Shown in pieces: positions 1-9,626 of a stretch of 64,000 nt of DNA. The number at the start of each line of letters is the position of its first letter. Within the stretch, counting starts at the first letter, position 1. Below the pieces are notes generated by a model that did no database searches, was not told the DNA's origin, and saw nothing but the letters and a program-made list of their open reading frames with translations. Both the position numbers and the translations under genes were made by a program. Origin of the DNA: JADKBO01 sp965230345 (lineage in GTDB: Bacteria > Bacteroidota > Bacteroidia > Chitinophagales > Saprospiraceae); assembly GCA_965230345.1 (NCBI GenBank), contig CBDDKR010000002.1:992001-1056000 (forward strand), in the 5' to 3' direction.

Positions 1-26
1 ATTGTTTGCTCTTACCGGAGGGCGTT

Positions 27-593
27 ATGATGCAACGGTTGGAAAAGATCATAACCCTTTCTAACACGTTAGATGCTCAATCCCTAATGAGAAACCTACC
101 TGAAATCATGAGAGAGCTTCAAGCGTTGAATATCAAGTCTCTTGAAGACTTTAGGTATGAATTCTATTCTTCGACGTATACTTTTGGCGTAACAACGCCC
201 ATAGATATAAAGCGTATAATCCAGGCCATTCACTCCAATTTAGAACACATTAGATGGTATGTTTCGCAAGAAAACGATGTTTTGTCTGAAGCCGTTTGTA
301 CTTATACCTTTGGCAAACTAATATATGAACATGCTCTTCCTGAGTTTGCTAAGGAGTTGATTCTAATATATTTTAGAATTACAGAGTCGTATTTATTCAA
401 TTCCATCGGTTATGAAGGCATTATTAAGAGGGGGAAGATTAAAAAGTCCTTGGTGTTAGAACGAATTAAAGAATTGGAAGTTGATGCAAGAAATATGGAC
501 AAAAGTATTCGGTTTGATACAGATTTATTAATCTGGGATAAGAAGCTGTTTGGCTCCTCATTTACTAATATGATCTTACGGTCAACAACATAA
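27..593 (+). CDS. hypothetical protein
   Basis: I do not recognise this family. It is a soluble, mostly helical protein of about 188 residues with no signal peptide and no membrane segment. The ATG at 27 (followed at once by a second ATG) is preferred because GGAGGG lies 5 nt upstream, unusual in this AT-rich, SD-poor genome. The frame is open to the left edge, so the true start could lie outside the window. It ends 13 nt before the protease gene and is probably co-transcribed with it; that proximity is the only hint of function. Confidence 0.6.
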   Translation: MMQRLEKIITLSNTLDAQSLMRNLPEIMRELQALNIKSLEDFRYEFYSSTYTFGVTTPIDIKRIIQAIHSNLEHIRWYVSQENDVLSEAVCTYTFGKLIYEHALPEFAKELILIYFRITESYLFNSIGYEGIIKRGKIKKSLVLERIKELEVDARNMDKSIRFDTDLLIWDKKLFGSSFTNMILRSTT

Positions 594-606
594 AAAGACT
601 TAACAA

Positions 607-1671
607 ATGGAAGTAAGATTGGATGAGATAAAGAAAGCTGTAGTTAGGATTGCAACTCCTTATAGTTCTGGTACAGGCTTTTTTTATCCAGAATCTAATT
701 ATGTTATTACCAATGAGCATATCGTAAATCGATGCAAGCAAATTGTTGTAGAAGATTACCTAGACAAAGGGTATAATGGGCAAGTAGTTTATACGGATAG
801 TGTGTTGGATCTTGCAATAATAAGACTAGACAATACAGGACTTTGCACCAAGTGTCAGGTGATAAAAGATATTGTTGATTTAGGAACAGAGGTTCTTGCC
901 ATAAGTCAGCCATATGGAAGTTCATTTGCTTATAGCGCTGGAGATGTAGTTGAACACAACTTTGAGCATGAGGGTGGATCTTTTATAAGACATAGCGCTG
1001 CTCTAAAACTAAGTGAAAGTGGTGGGCCACTGGTTCTTGAGGATGGTAGTATCGTTGGGTTAAATGCTTCAATTAAGGAAGCAAATAGATTAATAGGTAT
1101 AGCTCTTCCAATAGGAGAAATAATACCCGTTATTGAAAAACTGAATGAAGCAGCCAATTCACGGTTTGTACGATGCACCTCATGTAGGAAAACAAATGCC
1201 GATGAGAACAATGGTCAGAACACTTGTCATTATTGTGGCACCGCAATTCAATACATTTCTAATTTTCCTGAATATAAACCTATTGGTATAGCAAAACGGA
1301 TCGAAGATATACTTTCGAAGTTGGACTATGAACCCTCTTTGGCAAGAAGGGGACAGTATACTTGGGAAATTATTAAGGGTAGTGCATTGATCATAATAAA
1401 CTATCACCCCAATAGTGGGTTTTTAATTGCGGAGTCCAAATTATGTGAGATTAAATCAATGGACAACTTGGATTTGTATGAATACTTACTACGGCAAAAT
1501 AAAGAGGTTACGGGGTTGACTTTTAGTATAAAAGGAAATACTATTATACTGTCTTTAATGATTTATGATCAACACTTACAAGAAGAAACGACATTAGAAT
1601 TGCTCAATCACTTGTTTTATCAATCGGACCTATATGACGATTTATTGATAGAAAAGTTTAATTCAAAATAA
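607..1671 (+). CDS. trypsin-like serine protease with zinc ribbon and C-terminal YbjN-like domain
   Basis: Predicted cytoplasmic serine protease or protease-like sensor, 354 residues. Residues 1-180 form an S1-type fold with a complete triad: His38 in TNEHIV, Asp68 in VLDLAII and Ser138 in ESGGPLV. A four-cysteine zinc ribbon follows (Cys190, 193, 207, 210). The last 130 residues resemble YbjN/secretion-chaperone-like alpha-beta domains, a weaker call. There is no signal peptide or membrane anchor, unlike HtrA/DegP, and no PDZ domain. It lies 48 nt upstream of an export operon, so a link to exported or damaged substrates is possible but only inferred. The protease call is firm; the substrate is unknown. 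Confidence 0.8.
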   Translation: MEVRLDEIKKAVVRIATPYSSGTGFFYPESNYVITNEHIVNRCKQIVVEDYLDKGYNGQVVYTDSVLDLAIIRLDNTGLCTKCQVIKDIVDLGTEVLAISQPYGSSFAYSAGDVVEHNFEHEGGSFIRHSAALKLSESGGPLVLEDGSIVGLNASIKEANRLIGIALPIGEIIPVIEKLNEAANSRFVRCTSCRKTNADENNGQNTCHYCGTAIQYISNFPEYKPIGIAKRIEDILSKLDYEPSLARRGQYTWEIIKGSALIIINYHPNSGFLIAESKLCEIKSMDNLDLYEYLLRQNKEVTGLTFSIKGNTIILSLMIYDQHLQEETTLELLNHLFYQSDLYDDLLIEKFNSK

Positions 1672-1719
1672 TCTCAACATTTCAATGGTTCTTGTGTTAG
1701 TTTGAAAACGAAGATTGAC

Positions 1720-3363
1720 ATGAGGATTTTACCGTCTGTAAGATTTTGGAACCTTTTGCGTCATTACAAAAGAGAAATCAGGTTGATTTATCTTTATGCA
1801 ATTTTAGTTGGAGCTGTCAATCTTACTCTTCCGCTTGGAATTCAGGCCATTATAAATTTTCTTCAAACAGGAGAAATGACTTCTACTTGGTTGTTATTGG
1901 TTGGCTTTGTCTTGTTTGGAATAAGTATTACAGGTGTTTTTCAAGTTTTTCAACTGCGAATTGTTGAGAATATTCAACAGGAGTTATTTGCTAAATCAGC
2001 CTTTGAATTTGCTTATAGGATTCCTAACATATCGTTTCTTCAACTGGATAGAATACATGCACCTGAGTTGGTGAATAGATTTTTTGATACATTGACTATT
2101 CAGAAAGGGTTGCCAAAAATCCTAATTGATTTCTCTTTATCCATCTTTCAGATTGTATTTGGGTTAATTCTTCTTTCCATATATAGTTCGTATTTCATAA
2201 TTCTTGGAGTCTTTTTAGCTCTTATGTTGTGGTTGATATTCAAGGTTACTGGACCAAAGGGTTTGGAAACAAGCTTAAATGAAAGTAAGTATAAATATTA
2301 CAATGCACATTGGCTTGAAGAAATCGCTCGTATGAATCGCAGCTTTAAGGTTTATGGAAAAAGCAAATTTCATTTAAAACAGACGGACGAGTTGGTGGAA
2401 GGATACGTAAAAAGCAGAGAGAAGCACTTCAAAGTATTGTTGAGCCAATATCAATTATTTGTGGCTTTTAAAGTATTTGTTGCTGCAGCATTACTTCTTT
2501 TAGGAGGCTATTTGGTACTGGAAGAAAGAATGAATATTGGTCAATTTGTTGCAGCGGAGATTGTAATAATATTGATAATAAATTCTATTGAAAAAGTTTT
2601 AAGGACGATTGAAACTATATATGATGTACTGACAGGTCTAGACAAGATTGGATATATAACGGATCTAAAATTAGACTCTGCAGGTGGAACCAATATACCT
2701 CAATTCAAAGAGGGAGTAAATGTAGAAGTAAAGAACCTTTCGTTTGCGTTTCCAGAGGATAAAAATACGATAATAGATGATCTATCATTCCGAATTGAGT
2801 CCAATGAAAAGGTCGTTCTGAGCGGAAAATCTGGTAGTGGAAAGTCCATATTATTGCAAATCTTGGCAGGTATTCATGAGCAAGATAGAGGAAAGGTTTT
2901 GATCAACGACATTCCCTTTTTGAACTATAAGAGAGACGAATTATATACTCATATCGGAGTGTCATTTCCCATCAATCAAATTTTCGAAGGAAGCATTAAG
3001 GACAATATCTTATTAGGAAGATCGGACGTCGAAAAGAAACTGGATGAGACAATACAATTTTTGCGTTTAAAGGACTTTACAAATCATTTGCCTAAAGGGG
3101 TAGATACGGTTTTGGATAGTGGAGGAAGAAGATTGCCAAGAAGTATTATTCAGAAAATACTCATAGCAAGAATTATCATTAACGAACCAAAGTTATTGCT
3201 AATGGAAGATCCCCTTTTGTTTGTAGAAGAAGAAGAAAAGAAAAGGATCATCGATTATATGATGTCTGACGACAGAAAATGGACGATATTGGTCATCTCG
3301 GATTTTTATTATTGGAGAGAAAGAAGCAATAGATTGTTGAAACTTGATCAACCACTAAATTAA
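1720..3363 (+). CDS. ABC transporter, fused permease/ATPase with degenerate nucleotide-binding domain
   Basis: Inner-membrane half-transporter of the type I secretion (HlyB/MsbA) class, 547 residues from the ATG at 1720; a TTG at 1702 would add six residues. Residues 20-300 hold the six-helix ABC permease and the last 210 the ATPase domain. Walker A is perfect (GKSGSGKS). By alignment with canonical exporters the other catalytic elements are altered: the Q-loop Gln is replaced, the LSGGQ signature reads LPRSI, Walker B ends Glu-Asp instead of Asp-Glu, and the switch His is Asp in VISDFY. There is no N-terminal peptidase domain. It ends 4 nt before the HlyD gene and a TolC gene follows, so it should power a tripartite exporter, perhaps with weak ATPase activity. 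Confidence 0.88.
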   Translation: MRILPSVRFWNLLRHYKREIRLIYLYAILVGAVNLTLPLGIQAIINFLQTGEMTSTWLLLVGFVLFGISITGVFQVFQLRIVENIQQELFAKSAFEFAYRIPNISFLQLDRIHAPELVNRFFDTLTIQKGLPKILIDFSLSIFQIVFGLILLSIYSSYFIILGVFLALMLWLIFKVTGPKGLETSLNESKYKYYNAHWLEEIARMNRSFKVYGKSKFHLKQTDELVEGYVKSREKHFKVLLSQYQLFVAFKVFVAAALLLLGGYLVLEERMNIGQFVAAEIVIILIINSIEKVLRTIETIYDVLTGLDKIGYITDLKLDSAGGTNIPQFKEGVNVEVKNLSFAFPEDKNTIIDDLSFRIESNEKVVLSGKSGSGKSILLQILAGIHEQDRGKVLINDIPFLNYKRDELYTHIGVSFPINQIFEGSIKDNILLGRSDVEKKLDETIQFLRLKDFTNHLPKGVDTVLDSGGRRLPRSIIQKILIARIIINEPKLLLMEDPLLFVEEEEKKRIIDYMMSDDRKWTILVISDFYYWRERSNRLLKLDQPLN

Positions 3364-3367
3364 CGTT

Positions 3368-4741
3368 ATGCTTAATATATCTGAAAATAGTATTATTCAA
3401 AAGATTGATGTCAAGGCATATAAATCCTTTGATTTTATCCAAAGAAGTAAATCAAAAAGAGCAGCAATTTGGCCTTTTATTTCGCTGTTAGTTATTTTTG
3501 TTTTATGTGTATTTCTTCCTTGGACGCAGAATATAGGTTCAAAAGGATATGTGACTACATTATCACCAGAACAAAGACCACAGGCGATACAATCTATCAT
3601 AGGTGGGCGCATAGAAAAATGGTACATTCAAGAAGGCGATCTGGTTGATGTTGGTGACACGATTGCTCACATTTCAGAGGTAAAAACGGATTACTTTGAT
3701 CCAGATCTAATAAGGAATACAGAGGGTCAACTTGACGTTAAGAATCAAAGCGTTCAGTTTTATCTTGAAAAAACATCGGCACTAGAGACTCAATTGGTGA
3801 CCCTTAAAAAAGCGTTGAATTTGAAGAAGGCGCAATGGAAGAATAAGATAAGGCAGATTAACAATAAGATTGAGATCGATAGCATAGATTTAGAAGCGTA
3901 TAAATTGGGACTATCTATTTCAGAGGATCAAAAGAGGCGAATCGGAAATTTGTACAGGAATGGCTTAAAATCAAAGACTGATTTACAAGAAAAAGAGGCT
4001 AAGAACCAGCAAGCATTGGCTAAGGTTAACGTACAAAAAAACAAATTGGTAAACTCCAAAAGAGAATTGGAAAATGCTGAAATCGAATTACTCACAGTCG
4101 AACAAGATTACCTGAATAAAATGGCTAAGATTCGATCAGATATTCAATCTGCAAAAACGTATGAAATGGAAGGAAGGGCTTCTGCCCTAAAGCTGAAAAA
4201 TAAGCTTACAAACTATAAGGAACGGAAGACTTTTTATTTCATCACAGCGCCTCAATCTGGCTATATTACAAAAACAATAAGAAAGGGATTGGGAGAAATC
4301 ATCAAAGATGGAGCAGAACTTGCAACAATAGTACCTGATAATTATACTTTGGCTGCTGATGTGTATGTTAAACCTCAAGATATTCCACTGATAAAAATAG
4401 GTGATGTTGTACAGTTAAAATTCGATGGATGGCCGGCTATCGTTATTAGTGGATGGCCAGAGACATCTACTGGTGTTTTTCAAGGGGAAATAGTTGCCAT
4501 CGATCGATATATTGGAGACAATGGGTTATATCGAGTAATGGTTTCTGAGAGTGAATCTACCAGAAAATGGCCAAAACAATTAAGTATAGGAACAGGGTTA
4601 AATGCATTTATATTGTTGAATGAAGTGCCAATTTGGTATGAGGTTTGGAGACAACTGAATGCTTTTCCACCTGATTTTTATAGGAATAAAGACCATTCCT
4701 CAAAAGTTAAATTAAAGGCGCCTTTAAAATCTGTAAAGTAA
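3368..4741 (+). CDS. HlyD-family periplasmic adaptor of a type I export system
   Basis: Membrane fusion protein linking the inner-membrane ABC transporter to an outer-membrane channel, 457 residues. A cytoplasmic N-tail of about 35 residues precedes one membrane helix (about 36-52). A biotinyl-lipoyl-like half-motif follows (GGRIEKWYIQEGDLVDVGD), then a long coiled-coil hairpin (about 110-290), the second lipoyl half (APQSGYITKTI) and beta-barrel domains. It starts 4 nt after the ABC gene and is followed 1 nt later by a thioesterase gene, indicating one transcript. The family call is firm; the exported substrate is unknown. Confidence 0.9.
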   Translation: MLNISENSIIQKIDVKAYKSFDFIQRSKSKRAAIWPFISLLVIFVLCVFLPWTQNIGSKGYVTTLSPEQRPQAIQSIIGGRIEKWYIQEGDLVDVGDTIAHISEVKTDYFDPDLIRNTEGQLDVKNQSVQFYLEKTSALETQLVTLKKALNLKKAQWKNKIRQINNKIEIDSIDLEAYKLGLSISEDQKRRIGNLYRNGLKSKTDLQEKEAKNQQALAKVNVQKNKLVNSKRELENAEIELLTVEQDYLNKMAKIRSDIQSAKTYEMEGRASALKLKNKLTNYKERKTFYFITAPQSGYITKTIRKGLGEIIKDGAELATIVPDNYTLAADVYVKPQDIPLIKIGDVVQLKFDGWPAIVISGWPETSTGVFQGEIVAIDRYIGDNGLYRVMVSESESTRKWPKQLSIGTGLNAFILLNEVPIWYEVWRQLNAFPPDFYRNKDHSSKVKLKAPLKSVK

Positions 4742-4742
4742 T

Positions 4743-5120
4743 ATGAATTTTTATTCCAGAAAATTAATCAAACCTGAGAACTTAAATGCACGCAACACTT
4801 TATTTGGTGGAGAATTACTGCGATGGATTGATGAAGAAGCAGGCATATATGCAATGACTAAATTAAACACCAAAAGTGTTGTTACGAAATATATTTCAGA
4901 AATTGATTTCGTGAGTTCTGCAAACCAGAGAGATGTTATAGAAATTGGTTTGGGATTCATCAAAGTTGGAAGAACTTCGATCACTTTCTGTTGCGAAGTT
5001 AGGAATGTATTTACTAAAAAAACAATCATCAAAATAGAACGGATTGTCTTTGTTAAAGTTGATGATAATGGAATACCTACACCTCATGGAATCGCACAGG
5101 AGAAAGTTGATTCAAAATAG
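4743..5120 (+). CDS. acyl-CoA thioesterase, hotdog fold (YciA-like)
   Basis: Small cytosolic hotdog-fold thioesterase, 125 residues, expected to hydrolyse acyl-CoA to free fatty acid and CoA. Family signatures are the N-terminal NARNTLFGGELLRWIDEEAG helix region and the VGRTSITFCCEV strand. It is shorter than the usual 130-160 residues but has the whole fold. Its start is 1 nt after the HlyD stop and the TolC start is 4 nt after its own stop, so it sits inside the export operon. This position suggests either a role in lipid-linked export or accidental co-transcription; nothing in the sequence decides between them. Confidence 0.85.
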   Translation: MNFYSRKLIKPENLNARNTLFGGELLRWIDEEAGIYAMTKLNTKSVVTKYISEIDFVSSANQRDVIEIGLGFIKVGRTSITFCCEVRNVFTKKTIIKIERIVFVKVDDNGIPTPHGIAQEKVDSK

Positions 5121-5124
5121 TTTT

Positions 5125-6537
5125 ATGAGGTTTATTCGTCTGGTTTTTGCACTTGTATTAATCGTTACCTTGAACCAAGGCTTGAAGTCCCAAGATGATG
5201 TATTTGGATTAAGTTATGAAGACTTTATTGCAATGGTATTGGAACACCACCCCGTTTCTAAGCAAGCAGGATTACGTTCTAAATGGGCAAAATCGAAAAA
5301 TCTCTTTGCAAAGGGGTTATTGGATCCAATTATACAATCTTCATGGGATAGCAAAGATTTTAAGAGTAAGGAATATTACAACAATTTAACGGCAAAAATT
5401 AAGGTGCCAACAGTTTATGGCTTACATATTGTAGGTGGTTATGATCGTGCCATCGGAGATTTTGTTAATCCACAGCTTACTACTGATGAGAATGGCTTAT
5501 GGAACCTTGGGGTACAATTGGATGTCCTTCAAGGGTTGATTACGAATGAAAGAAAGATTGCTTTACGAAAAGCTGAAGTTTTCAGAAACCTTGCACAAAA
5601 CGAAAGGAATCTTCTTCTTCTGGATCTTATATATGAAGCAAGTGAACAGTTTTTTTTATGGCATCAATATTATGAAAATCAAGTTGCATTAGAAGAGAAT
5701 AGGCAACAGTCTGTACGTTATTTCGAAAATACCAAAGAAGCATATTTTAACGGGGAAAAAACAGCAATGGATACATTAGAGTCATTGTTGTCTTTACAAG
5801 AAATGGATGTTCTCCTTTTAAAGAATAGTGCAACTCTTTCAAAGTATAAACAAAGTATAGAGAATTATCTATGGTTGAATGATCAACCCGTAGTTCTTGA
5901 AGCGTTTGTAACCCCAACCTTACTAAAGGTTTTAAGTCCCAAAGATTTTAGAATCGATGAAGCAATGTTATCAAATCATCCAAAGGTTCGAATCAAACAA
6001 AACAAGGTCAATGAACTCAAGCTAGATTTGAAATTGAATAATGAGAAACTCAAACCCAATCTGAAACTAAACTATAACCCATTACTAGCAACAAAAGAAT
6101 CTTCATTAACACTCGTTTACAATACGGAATATTATAAATTGGGCGTTTCTTTTTACATGCCTGTATTCTTGCGAAAAGAAAGAGCTAAGATTGCAGAAAC
6201 TAAGATTAAAATCCAATCATTAGGTTTTCAAATCAATGATGAGATTAATAGGTTAAAGAATAAAGTCGATGCGAGTATTCAGCGATATGACATTATGAAT
6301 GCTCAAGTACAAAAAATGGAGGAAAATGTAGGAGGGTATTTGAAGTTGCTTGATGGAGAAAGGACTAAGTTTCAATTGGGTGAAAGTTCAGTGTTTATAC
6401 TTAATAAGAGGCAAGAAAAACTTATAGAAAGCAGAATAAAAGCCATTGAAGGACAACTGAACTTGAGGCTAGAATGGTTGGACGTTATGTATTATTCCAA
6501 TCGATTATTAGATCTTCATCTTGAATCAAGGGATTAA
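5125..6537 (+). CDS. TolC-family outer-membrane efflux protein
   Basis: Outer-membrane channel of the tripartite exporter, 470 residues. The start at 5125 is chosen because a classic signal peptide follows (MRFIRLVFALVLIVTLNQG, cleaved near KSQ). An upstream in-frame start at 5044 would overlap the thioesterase and bury the signal. The mature part has the two long coiled-coil TolC repeats (about 155-240 and 350-440) around short beta segments. It closes the ABC-HlyD-thioesterase-TolC operon, and a 64-nt gap separates it from the next gene. Confidence 0.88.
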   Translation: MRFIRLVFALVLIVTLNQGLKSQDDVFGLSYEDFIAMVLEHHPVSKQAGLRSKWAKSKNLFAKGLLDPIIQSSWDSKDFKSKEYYNNLTAKIKVPTVYGLHIVGGYDRAIGDFVNPQLTTDENGLWNLGVQLDVLQGLITNERKIALRKAEVFRNLAQNERNLLLLDLIYEASEQFFLWHQYYENQVALEENRQQSVRYFENTKEAYFNGEKTAMDTLESLLSLQEMDVLLLKNSATLSKYKQSIENYLWLNDQPVVLEAFVTPTLLKVLSPKDFRIDEAMLSNHPKVRIKQNKVNELKLDLKLNNEKLKPNLKLNYNPLLATKESSLTLVYNTEYYKLGVSFYMPVFLRKERAKIAETKIKIQSLGFQINDEINRLKNKVDASIQRYDIMNAQVQKMEENVGGYLKLLDGERTKFQLGESSVFILNKRQEKLIESRIKAIEGQLNLRLEWLDVMYYSNRLLDLHLESRD

Positions 6538-6601
6538 GTTATCTCTTATTTGTGAAATATGTAGGGGTAACTTACATTCGTATATGACAAAATAAAATGA
6601 A

Positions 6602-7051
6602 ATGGTAGAAATTAGAATTGTAGATCAAAAGCATGACTTAAATGGAATTGCACCATTGTTTGATGCGTATAGGGTGTTTTACGACCAACCTTCAGACATT
6701 GAAGAATCAAGGTCTTTCTTATATGAATTGTTTGCTTTTAAGAGCAGTATAATTATTGGAGCTTATATGGATGATAAGGTTGTTGGATTTACCCAACTGT
6801 TTCCCTCTTTTTCGTCTGTTTCTCTTCAAAAACTATATATACTTAACGACCTTTTTGTACACCCTGAATATCGAAACAAAGGTATTGGGTCAAAGCTGAT
6901 CGCATTTGTTCAAAAGATCGCTGTCGAACAAAATTGGAAAGGGTTTCTATTGGAAACAGCAAAGGATAACCCTGCTCAATATTTATATGAAAAAATGGGA
7001 TTTGAGAAGGACTTAGACTTTTATCACTATTCTTGGAATGCTAGAAAATAA
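6602..7051 (+). CDS. GNAT-family N-acetyltransferase
   Basis: Single-domain GCN5-related acetyltransferase of 149 residues that should transfer acetyl from acetyl-CoA to an amine; the substrate is not deducible. The acetyl-CoA pyrophosphate loop is intact (HPEYRNKGIGSKLI, about residues 85-98), preceded by the LNDLFV strand and followed by the typical C-terminal YEKMGFEKD element. It follows the export operon after 64 nt with its own short leader, so it is probably a separate unit. Confidence 0.88.
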   Translation: MVEIRIVDQKHDLNGIAPLFDAYRVFYDQPSDIEESRSFLYELFAFKSSIIIGAYMDDKVVGFTQLFPSFSSVSLQKLYILNDLFVHPEYRNKGIGSKLIAFVQKIAVEQNWKGFLLETAKDNPAQYLYEKMGFEKDLDFYHYSWNARK

Positions 7052-7132
7052 TACGATTAATTAATCAAGTTTTTTGATTGTATACAAATGTTACGAAAAG
7101 ATCGTTATGTTTAATGGATAAAGAGAGAGTTT

Positions 7133-7816
7133 ATGAGATTAGCATATTATACCGCATTACTATTAATCCTTGGATCAATTCAATCCTATGGGCAGTTTGG
7201 AGTAAGAACAAACTATAATTTGAATAGCTTTAGTAAGAGTTCTTCAGATTTAAAGCCATTCTTCAAAGAAGACAACTTATTGAAAAATGGTTTTGAAATT
7301 GGTGTGGATTATTGGTTTAGACTTAAAAAAAGAAGAATTGAGTTTATGCCAGAAATTTACTTTTCTCAAGACCACTCCGGCATTGATGGTGACTTTATAA
7401 CGGATATTTCTCTTACACGTTTTGGTTTTGATTTTAATACTCATATCTATCCATTAGATTTAGAAGAAGATTGTGATTGCCCAACTTTTTCTAAGCAAGG
7501 GCCAAGCTTTATAAAGGGCTTTTTCTTCCATTTTGCACCAGGGGTTTCTTATGATCAGATGTCAATGAAATCAACAGCAGGAGATGTCAATGAAAACGAC
7601 GGGATAAATTTGAAATTGGGTGCGGGTTTTGGATTGGACATCGGAATAAGTGATTTTTTTACCATCTCTCCAATGTATACATTTAGTCATTACTTTGGAA
7701 CGGACTGGACTATTGAGAATTTTCCAACTATGGTTGAACCAATTGTAACTACGAGTTCTAAATCTTCTCACCATCATTTTGGACTACGTCTAGGGTTTAG
7801 ATTAGACTATAAATAG
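7133..7816 (+). CDS. outer-membrane beta-barrel hypothetical protein
   Basis: Exported protein of 227 residues with a signal peptide (MRLAYYTALLLILGSIQSYG, cleaved before QFG). The mature part alternates amphipathic strands with glycine-rich turns and ends in an LGFRLDYK strand, as small Bacteroidota outer-membrane barrels do. A Cys-Asp-Cys cluster (about 119-122) may form a disulphide or metal site. Function unknown. It stands alone, with an 81-nt upstream gap and a convergent gene downstream. Confidence 0.72.
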   Translation: MRLAYYTALLLILGSIQSYGQFGVRTNYNLNSFSKSSSDLKPFFKEDNLLKNGFEIGVDYWFRLKKRRIEFMPEIYFSQDHSGIDGDFITDISLTRFGFDFNTHIYPLDLEEDCDCPTFSKQGPSFIKGFFFHFAPGVSYDQMSMKSTAGDVNENDGINLKLGAGFGLDIGISDFFTISPMYTFSHYFGTDWTIENFPTMVEPIVTTSSKSSHHHFGLRLGFRLDYK

Positions 7817-7984
7817 AGCTTTTTTATAAGAAGTTAAGGGAATAATATTCACATAGATTAAATCGGTCTGGGTTTTGCGGTAAAAGGTTGACATCTACTT
7901 CAACCTAATGGCTTACCTATAATAGATTCAGCCAAGGAGAAGGTTGCTAAAACCTACGATAAACTATTTGGTATATAACTTGCG

Positions 7985-9532
7985 CTATTGTAAGACGACC
8001 TTAATGAACTGATTATTTTCTTTTTCTTGAATCAACTGAAGAAGATATATTCCTTTTGCAAGGTTAGACAGGTCCAATTCATTTTTTGAAATAGTTCCAG
8101 ACAAGACTTTATTGCTTTTGGAGTAAACAACAAATCTGTCCCAATGCTGTGATCTCGGAATATTAATAATTCCATTACTAGGATTGGGGTAAACAAATTG
8201 CTTGGCTTGGTCACTATGGAGTGAAAGGCTTGGATTAAATGTTCCTTCAAAAAGAAACAAAGAATAAGGAGGCATTAATAGTTTGTCTTCCTGTATTAAG
8301 TCCACCCAATTGGTCTCTTGTGTGGAAAAAGCATTTTCACCTGTCCAAGTGTACATGGTTAACAAAGATGGAAATTGATTTAAATGTTCAATGCGGACCT
8401 GTTCTTCAAATGGAGAGGTATTGATTAAGCTAAAAGCAAATGCACTAGAAGAAGGATCTTGGGATGCAAAGGATAAAATCAGGGTAGAATCTGATGTATG
8501 GGTTTCTACCAAATCTCCATGAAAGTACTTATTTAGCATTGTAAATAAATGAGCATTTTCCTCCAAATATTTCTCATTTATAATAGACATATCTGAATAA
8601 GGAGCAATGTTCCAATAACATGAAGCATCTACGCCAACTTTTATACTTTCAAACATGATCAAAGCATCGTATACTGCTCCTTCAGTAGACTGAATTCTAG
8701 AACATCCGTCGTATGAAACATTGTATTCGCTTAAGATTATAGGAATTCTTTTATTTGACGATATTTGATCCAATCGTATTCGAAGGCGGTTAAAATCTTT
8801 TACAGCATAACGAGCATTTTCTAAGGCATCCGATACAGAATTTGTGCAATCACCTCCATAAGTATGGCAGGTAACAAAATCCATTTCTGGTAGTGCTTTT
8901 TCTACGACACTAGCAATATAGTCTACATTAACCCAAGCTGTTGCCGGACCTCCTACTTTTATGGATGGATCAACATTTTTCATAGCTTGAGACGTTTTTC
9001 TGATTAGTGTAGCCATATCTTCTGCTGAGAGACCCGGGTTTGCGAATCCAGCTTCTCTTTCATTGGGTATTTCCCAAAATTTCACATTAAGCTGATGTTG
9101 AACATTAACAATTTGGACTAAGTCCGCACAGAAAAGAGCGAATTGATCACTATCAAGGTAGTCGTTTTCTCCAAGTGGACCACTTGGAATGTTAATCATG
9201 ATTTCATATCCATTATCTACTAACGGTGTAAGCGCTTCTTTGATTTTTGGGCTATTCCACTTACCGTTTATCAACCAAGATTCGGGACCGCCTTCGATCA
9301 TTCCCCAACCATGAAGACGAATGAGTGATTTTCGTTGGGTGATGTATTCTAGTTGGTTTTGGAAGATAGAGTCATGTGAGTAATTTGGGTTAAAATTGGC
9401 TGGACTATTAACGCTATATGCAAAAGTTGGAATTTCTCTAATTAGATTATTCCACGTTATCTGGACATTTAAATCTTGAGAAAGAGTAAAGGAATACGAT
9501 ACGAGGGCGATAAGTAAAGAAAACAATCTCAT
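7985..9532 (-). CDS. secreted glycoside-hydrolase-like protein with T9SS sorting domain
   Basis: 515-residue exported protein. A signal peptide (MRLFSLLIALVSYSFTLSQ) leads into a TIM-barrel of GH-A clan type resembling GH39. The putative acid/base Glu lies in KFWEIPNEREAGF (about residue 160) and the putative nucleophile Glu in PIILSEYNVS (about 270). A beta-sandwich follows, then a T9SS type A domain (FVYPNPSNGIINIP to the C-terminus, about 440-515), so it should reach the surface through type IX secretion. Substrate unknown: xylan- or glucan-like polymers are plausible, and GH44/GH30 assignments are not excluded. It is divergent from the thioredoxin-like gene. Confidence 0.72.
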   Translation of the reverse strand: MRLFSLLIALVSYSFTLSQDLNVQITWNNLIREIPTFAYSVNSPANFNPNYSHDSIFQNQLEYITQRKSLIRLHGWGMIEGGPESWLINGKWNSPKIKEALTPLVDNGYEIMINIPSGPLGENDYLDSDQFALFCADLVQIVNVQHQLNVKFWEIPNEREAGFANPGLSAEDMATLIRKTSQAMKNVDPSIKVGGPATAWVNVDYIASVVEKALPEMDFVTCHTYGGDCTNSVSDALENARYAVKDFNRLRIRLDQISSNKRIPIILSEYNVSYDGCSRIQSTEGAVYDALIMFESIKVGVDASCYWNIAPYSDMSIINEKYLEENAHLFTMLNKYFHGDLVETHTSDSTLILSFASQDPSSSAFAFSLINTSPFEEQVRIEHLNQFPSLLTMYTWTGENAFSTQETNWVDLIQEDKLLMPPYSLFLFEGTFNPSLSLHSDQAKQFVYPNPSNGIINIPRSQHWDRFVVYSKSNKVLSGTISKNELDLSNLAKGIYLLQLIQEKENNQFIKVVLQ

Positions 9533-9626
9533 GTCTCAAAAGTACCTAATAATTATAATCTTCCTTAAATAGATAAGACTTGATTGTTGGCGACATTTCA
9601 TCGAGGTACAAATCAAATAACAAAAA

